Below, piece by piece: positions 19,287 through 21,722 of a DNA stretch of 21,722 nt. Under the pieces are notes generated by a model. It was given only the letters and a program-made list of their open reading frames with translations. It did not search any database and had not been told where the DNA came from. Numbering within the stretch: position 1 is the stretch's first letter; each line of letters starts with the position of its first letter. The position numbers were made by a program, and so were the translations under genes. The DNA comes from Minisyncoccota bacterium (GTDB lineage: Bacteria; Patescibacteriota; Minisyncoccia; Phycocordibacterales; DATDWN01), in assembly GCA_025450615.1 (NCBI GenBank), contig JANWHC010000032.1:1-21722 (forward strand), written 5' to 3'.

Positions 19287-20352
19287 ATATCTTAGCGATA
19301 TATTTTTCAGGACCGAATTTAATGTCATAACACTTCAAGTTATTTTCGCAGTTTTGTTGTCTCTTTTCGTTGCTGTATCTTTCAACTATATTTACAAAGA
19401 TGTTTTACAGACTATTCTGACAGGAATTACTGAAAATTTAAAAAATAATGGTACTTTCAGCAGTACAGATATAGTTGATTCTATAGGAATAGTAAGAGCT
19501 AAAAACTTTTTTAGTTTTTTTACTATTACTGTGTCGATCACAATTATTTTTAGTTATATTATTGCTAAGGCCACACTTTCTCCTACAAGAAATGCTTTAA
19601 AATCTCAAAAACGTTTTGTGAGTGATATTGCACATGAGCTGAGAACACCACTTTCTGTAATAAAGACCAACAGTGAAGTAGCGCTTTTAGACAGCGATTT
19701 TGATTACCGCATTAAAAAGATTTTTAAAAATAATATTGAAGAGTTAGATCGAGTCTCGATCATTATTAATAACTTACTTACATTTAACAACCTTGTACAT
19801 CCAGAGCAGGTGCGTTTTGCAAACGTAGATATGGGAATGGTTGTCGATAACTCGATTAAAAAGTTAGACGAACTTATAAAATCAAAAGAAATCAAATTTA
19901 CTGTTAAAAAAATAAGTCCATACACTGTTTGGGGAAATGCTGTAGCGCTAGAGCAGATTACAATAAATATTATTAAAAATTCCATTAACTACAACAGAGC
20001 CGGAGGTTCAGTAACAGTGAAACTGGAACCTGACTATCATGGGAATGTTGTTCTTACAGTCGAGGATAATGGTATTGGTATTTCTCAAAATGATTTGCTT
20101 CATATTTTTGAACCATTTTATCGAGCGGAAAAATCTCGTAGCCGACAGATGGGATCGAGTGGATTAGGGCTTACTATTGTAAGTGAGTTAGTTAAACTTC
20201 ACTCAGGACGTATAAGTGTCAGCAGTCATCTTCGGGAGGGAACAACAGTTACAATCATGTTACCTTTTAAAAATACTCACGTTGAAACAAAAAAAGATAA
20301 AGAAGAAGAAACTGAAGTCGCTGTAGATTTTCTGAAAAATAAACAAATATAA
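19195..20352 (+). CDS. Membrane sensor histidine kinase
   Basis: 385 residues from ATG 19195, which overlaps the response regulator by 92 nt. An in-frame GTG at 19258 (residue 22) would reduce the overlap to 29 nt and keep both membrane helices, so it is a likely alternative. Two helices (about 43-65 and 105-125) flank a short outer loop of only about 40 residues, so no large sensor domain exists. The kinase core has H147 in SDIAHELRTPLS, the N-box IIKNSINYN, G1 DNGIGIS, F-box FEPFYR and G2 GSSGLGLTIV. A HAMP domain is not evident. It is co-transcribed with the regulator. Confidence 0.93.
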   Translation: MSKILEKNWGLETAKSYLKQFVGWATDLRNKYLSDIFFRTEFNVITLQVIFAVLLSLFVAVSFNYIYKDVLQTILTGITENLKNNGTFSSTDIVDSIGIVRAKNFFSFFTITVSITIIFSYIIAKATLSPTRNALKSQKRFVSDIAHELRTPLSVIKTNSEVALLDSDFDYRIKKIFKNNIEELDRVSIIINNLLTFNNLVHPEQVRFANVDMGMVVDNSIKKLDELIKSKEIKFTVKKISPYTVWGNAVALEQITINIIKNSINYNRAGGSVTVKLEPDYHGNVVLTVEDNGIGISQNDLLHIFEPFYRAEKSRSRQMGSSGLGLTIVSELVKLHSGRISVSSHLREGTTVTIMLPFKNTHVETKKDKEEETEVAVDFLKNKQI

Positions 20353-20388
20353 AACCCTGAGTTAACCCTCAGAGTTTTATATTTGTTT
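20341..20388. terminator. Long hairpin terminator between convergent genes
   Basis: 21-nt arms (20341-20361 / 20368-20388) pair at 20 of 21 positions around TTAACC; the core is CCTGAG/CTCAGA. The left arm includes the last codons and the TAA of the kinase gene. It faces the PG-binding gene ending at 20405. Confidence 0.85.
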
Positions 20389-20404
20389 ATTCTCTATATA
20401 TTCT

Positions 20405-20830
20405 CTAGGCCTGAAGTCCAAGATTTGAACGAACGATATTTACATACCAACTAAACGATAGTGGGCCAAAATATCCTGTTCCTACTGTAAGTCCTGCTGG
20501 GGTTAAAACTTGAGCAGCATTTGCATTTTGCCATCGGGTTACCGCGTTTGCTGTAAGTGATCCGAAGTAAGTGCTTTCACTTCCTACAGAACCTACTCCA
20601 GAAGCGGCAACTGTAAACCCTGCCCAGTTTAGGTATCTTTGTAGACATCTGACATCCTCTCCACTTGAGCCAACTCTAAGTCCTCTTTGAATTTCACAAA
20701 GTGGAACAGTTGTGTCGGCGTGTGCTCGGAGAGGCATTATAAATGCTCCCAAAAACAAAACTACTAATAATCCTAACAATACATAATTTTTTATGGAATT
20801 AATCGATTTTAGCTGAATATTTGCGTTCAT
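20405..20830 (-). CDS. Secreted peptidoglycan-binding domain protein
   Basis: 141 residues. A signal/anchor segment (about 16-38, VLLGLLVVLFLGAFIMPLRA, ending AHA) is followed by a single PG_binding_1-type domain (about 47-138): RGLRVGSSGEDVRCLQRYLN, then SESTYFGSLTANAVTRWQ and GTGYFGPLSF. Two cysteines (C45, C62) could form a disulfide. Its SGAGS/SGVGSVGSES..YFG region resembles the second PG-binding domain of the M23 protein at 14569. No catalytic domain is present, so it is a wall-binding protein. It is convergent to the histidine kinase. Confidence 0.88.
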   Translation of the reverse strand: MNANIQLKSINSIKNYVLLGLLVVLFLGAFIMPLRAHADTTVPLCEIQRGLRVGSSGEDVRCLQRYLNWAGFTVAASGVGSVGSESTYFGSLTANAVTRWQNANAAQVLTPAGLTVGTGYFGPLSFSWYVNIVRSNLGLQA

Positions 20831-21008
20831 ACATTTAATGATTTAATTGCTAATAATCCGACCACCTCCGTCTATTTAGACGCCTCGGGGTACATCCTAA
20901 TTACACACCTTTTATCGTGACGATTTAATGAAGTAAATGAAGTGATTATGTAGACGTAAAATTGTGGGTTTATGCTAGAATACCTTCATATTAATTAATC
21001 TAAAAAAC
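20831..21008. promoter_or_regulatory. Divergent control region of the PG-binding and VOC genes
   Basis: Contains a 14-nt palindrome CGTCTATTTAGACG (20869-20882) on the PG-binding side, a 9-nt tandem repeat ATGAAGTAA-ATGAAGTGA (20928-20945) and a TGC-TAGAAT extended -10 (about 20971-20979) about 30 nt before the VOC ATG. The minus-strand leader shares ATTATTA..AA.T.AATCAT with the leader of the surface-protein gene at 18383. Confidence 0.4.
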
Positions 21009-21407
21009 ATGAATAGAGTTGTTCACTTTGAAATTTATGCAGACGACACAGAAAGAGCAAAAAAGTTTTACACTGAGATTTTTGGTTGGACATATCAAGA
21101 CTGGTCATTTAACGGAGCTCCTTACTTTGCAGTTTTAACTGGTCCAGAAGGAACAAAAGAGCCGGGAATAAATGGAGGATTACTAAAGAGGCCGAGTAGT
21201 CCACCAACTGGTTCTGAAGCAGTGATTGGATACTGTTGCACAGTTCAAGTAGAGAATATTGATGAGACAATTTCAAAAATAGAAAAATCTGGCGGTACAC
21301 TTGCTTTGGCAAAGCAAGCAATTCCAGGTATGGCTTGGCAAGCTTACTACAAAGATACAGAAGGAAATGTTTTTGGGATTCACCAAGCCGATAAAGACGC
21401 AAAATAA
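21009..21407 (+). CDS. VOC (glyoxalase/bleomycin-resistance) superfamily protein
   Basis: 132 residues, one VOC unit made of two beta-alpha-beta-beta-beta modules. RVVHFEIYADDTERAKKFYTE and FGWTYQ at the start, NGGLLKRPSSP, then GYCCTVQVENIDETISKIEK, PGMAWQAYYKDTEGNVFGI at the end. These match the group of VOC proteins annotated as glyoxalase-like. Members are metal-dependent enzymes or binding proteins with diverse substrates; substrate and metal cannot be told here. The next small gene starts 5 nt after the stop, so the two are co-transcribed. Confidence 0.9.
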   Translation: MNRVVHFEIYADDTERAKKFYTEIFGWTYQDWSFNGAPYFAVLTGPEGTKEPGINGGLLKRPSSPPTGSEAVIGYCCTVQVENIDETISKIEKSGGTLALAKQAIPGMAWQAYYKDTEGNVFGIHQADKDAK

Positions 21408-21411
21408 AAAT

Positions 21412-21561
21412 ATGATTGTCTGGAACAAAGTTACTTGGTATTCAAAGTTTCTCGCAGTTATTCTTTTTCTTGTGGTTATTCCTATATGGACTTTTTATAT
21501 GGGAATGCAATTTCAAAAGACGGTAGATATTTTGAGGGGAGTTAACATCATGATGAATTAA
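21412..21561 (+). CDS. Small single-span membrane protein
   Basis: 49 residues from ATG 21412, chosen because it lies just after the VOC stop; the frame is open further upstream but inside the VOC gene. The protein starts MIVWNKVTWYSKFLAVILFL, has one hydrophobic helix (about 12-29) and continues FYMGMQFQKTVDIL. The WNKVTWYSK..FLAV..FY-GMQ pattern is one I have met repeatedly in small hypothetical proteins of Parcubacteria-type genomes. Function unknown. Confidence 0.65.
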   Translation: MIVWNKVTWYSKFLAVILFLVVIPIWTFYMGMQFQKTVDILRGVNIMMN

Positions 21562-21581
21562 GGCCTATTTACTACTTGCTC

Positions 21582-21611
21582 TTGACTTTGTAAAACTTTC
21601 GGGTATATAAT
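21582..21611 (+). promoter_or_regulatory. Strong sigma-70 promoter
   Basis: TTGACT (21582-21587) and perfect TATAAT (21606-21611) are 18 nt apart. Transcription would start near 21618 and read toward the window end. Confidence 0.75.
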
Positions 21612-21661
21612 ATGGGCTGAACCGTAAGTCGAATCAACTGCTCTTTCGTAGTCGAGGTCGT

Positions 21662-21722
21662 ATGTCCACACAAGCTGGTCCGAATTTCGTTCGGCGTCGT
21701 CACGTCGCAGAGGTGTTCTCAC
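21662..21722 (+). CDS. Start of a further gene, cut by the window edge
   Basis: ATG at 21662 opens a 20-codon frame to the end of the window (MSTQAGPNFVRRRHVAEVFS). GAGG (21654-21657), 4 nt before the ATG, may act as a ribosome-binding site. The promoter at 21582-21611 would give a leader of about 44 nt. The bases are richer in G and C than upstream genes. With so little sequence the product cannot be named, and a non-coding RNA is an alternative. Confidence 0.4.
   Translation, partial: MSTQAGPNFVRRRHVAEVFS

Noticed and set aside
1..21722. CRISPR array or complete insertion sequence
   Set aside because: No regularly spaced repeats with unique spacers, and no transposase or integrase reading frame, were seen on either strand.

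Overview
The window looks like a chromosomal stretch of a Patescibacteria/CPR bacterium, most likely a Parcubacteria-type lineage. This is inferred from gene content and style, not from a marker phylogeny. The DNA is AT-rich. Many genes are tiny, membrane-anchored and hypothetical. Core genes (prfB, ftsE, ftsX, pyrG) are scattered among them. Release factor 2 has a shortened N-terminal domain. Secreted peptidoglycan-binding, M23 and PKD-type proteins are present. Most genes lack a Shine-Dalgarno sequence, and several carry a -10 box exactly 6 nt before the start codon, which suggests leaderless mRNAs.

Layout. 1-2418 (minus): an acyltransferase-3 fragment cut by the window edge, three short membrane or helical proteins, an unrecognised 251-aa protein and a small Cys-rich anchored protein. 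2449-3145: tRNA-Asp, a GIY-YIG protein and tRNA-Met, with terminators and unusual repeats around the tRNAs. 3228-3686 (minus): a signal-peptide protein whose composition and strong ribosome-binding site differ from its neighbours. 3815-8269 (plus): prfB, an attenuator-like intergenic hairpin pair, ftsE-ftsX, then pyrG. 8331-10754: a charged helical protein, DUF1801, DUF817, a YdeI/OmdA-type protein and a Kre9/KNH-like anchored protein. 10869-11099: tRNA-Gln followed by a GC-rich tRNA-derived element. 11141-14531 (plus): an accessory run of short genes (membrane proteins, a frameshifted RraB-like gene, DoxX, a PQ-loop-like protein, DUF2200, DUF1801) with repeated 5' and 3' flanks. 14569-20830: cell-surface and signalling genes, namely an M23 peptidase with two PG-binding domains, an anchored protein, a large PKD/Fn3/HYR surface protein, an OmpR-type response regulator with histidine kinase, and a secreted PG-binding protein. 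21009-21722: a VOC protein, a 49-aa membrane protein, a strong promoter and the start of a further gene.

Working together: FtsE and FtsX form the divisome ABC complex that controls peptidoglycan hydrolases. The M23 and PG-binding proteins are plausible periplasmic or surface wall-processing partners. The two-component system sits between two surface-protein genes and may regulate them.

The most unusual features are: (1) matching tRNA T-arm mirror elements downstream of both tRNA-Asp and tRNA-Gln; (2) a REP-like repeat (core CTTCGACAAGCTCAG) that has entered the prfB reading frame, abuts a tRNA 3' end, and occurs in a 51-nt repeat starting exactly at two stop codons; (3) a recurrent promoter geometry that fits leaderless translation; (4) an RraB-like gene split by a frameshift at a T6 run.
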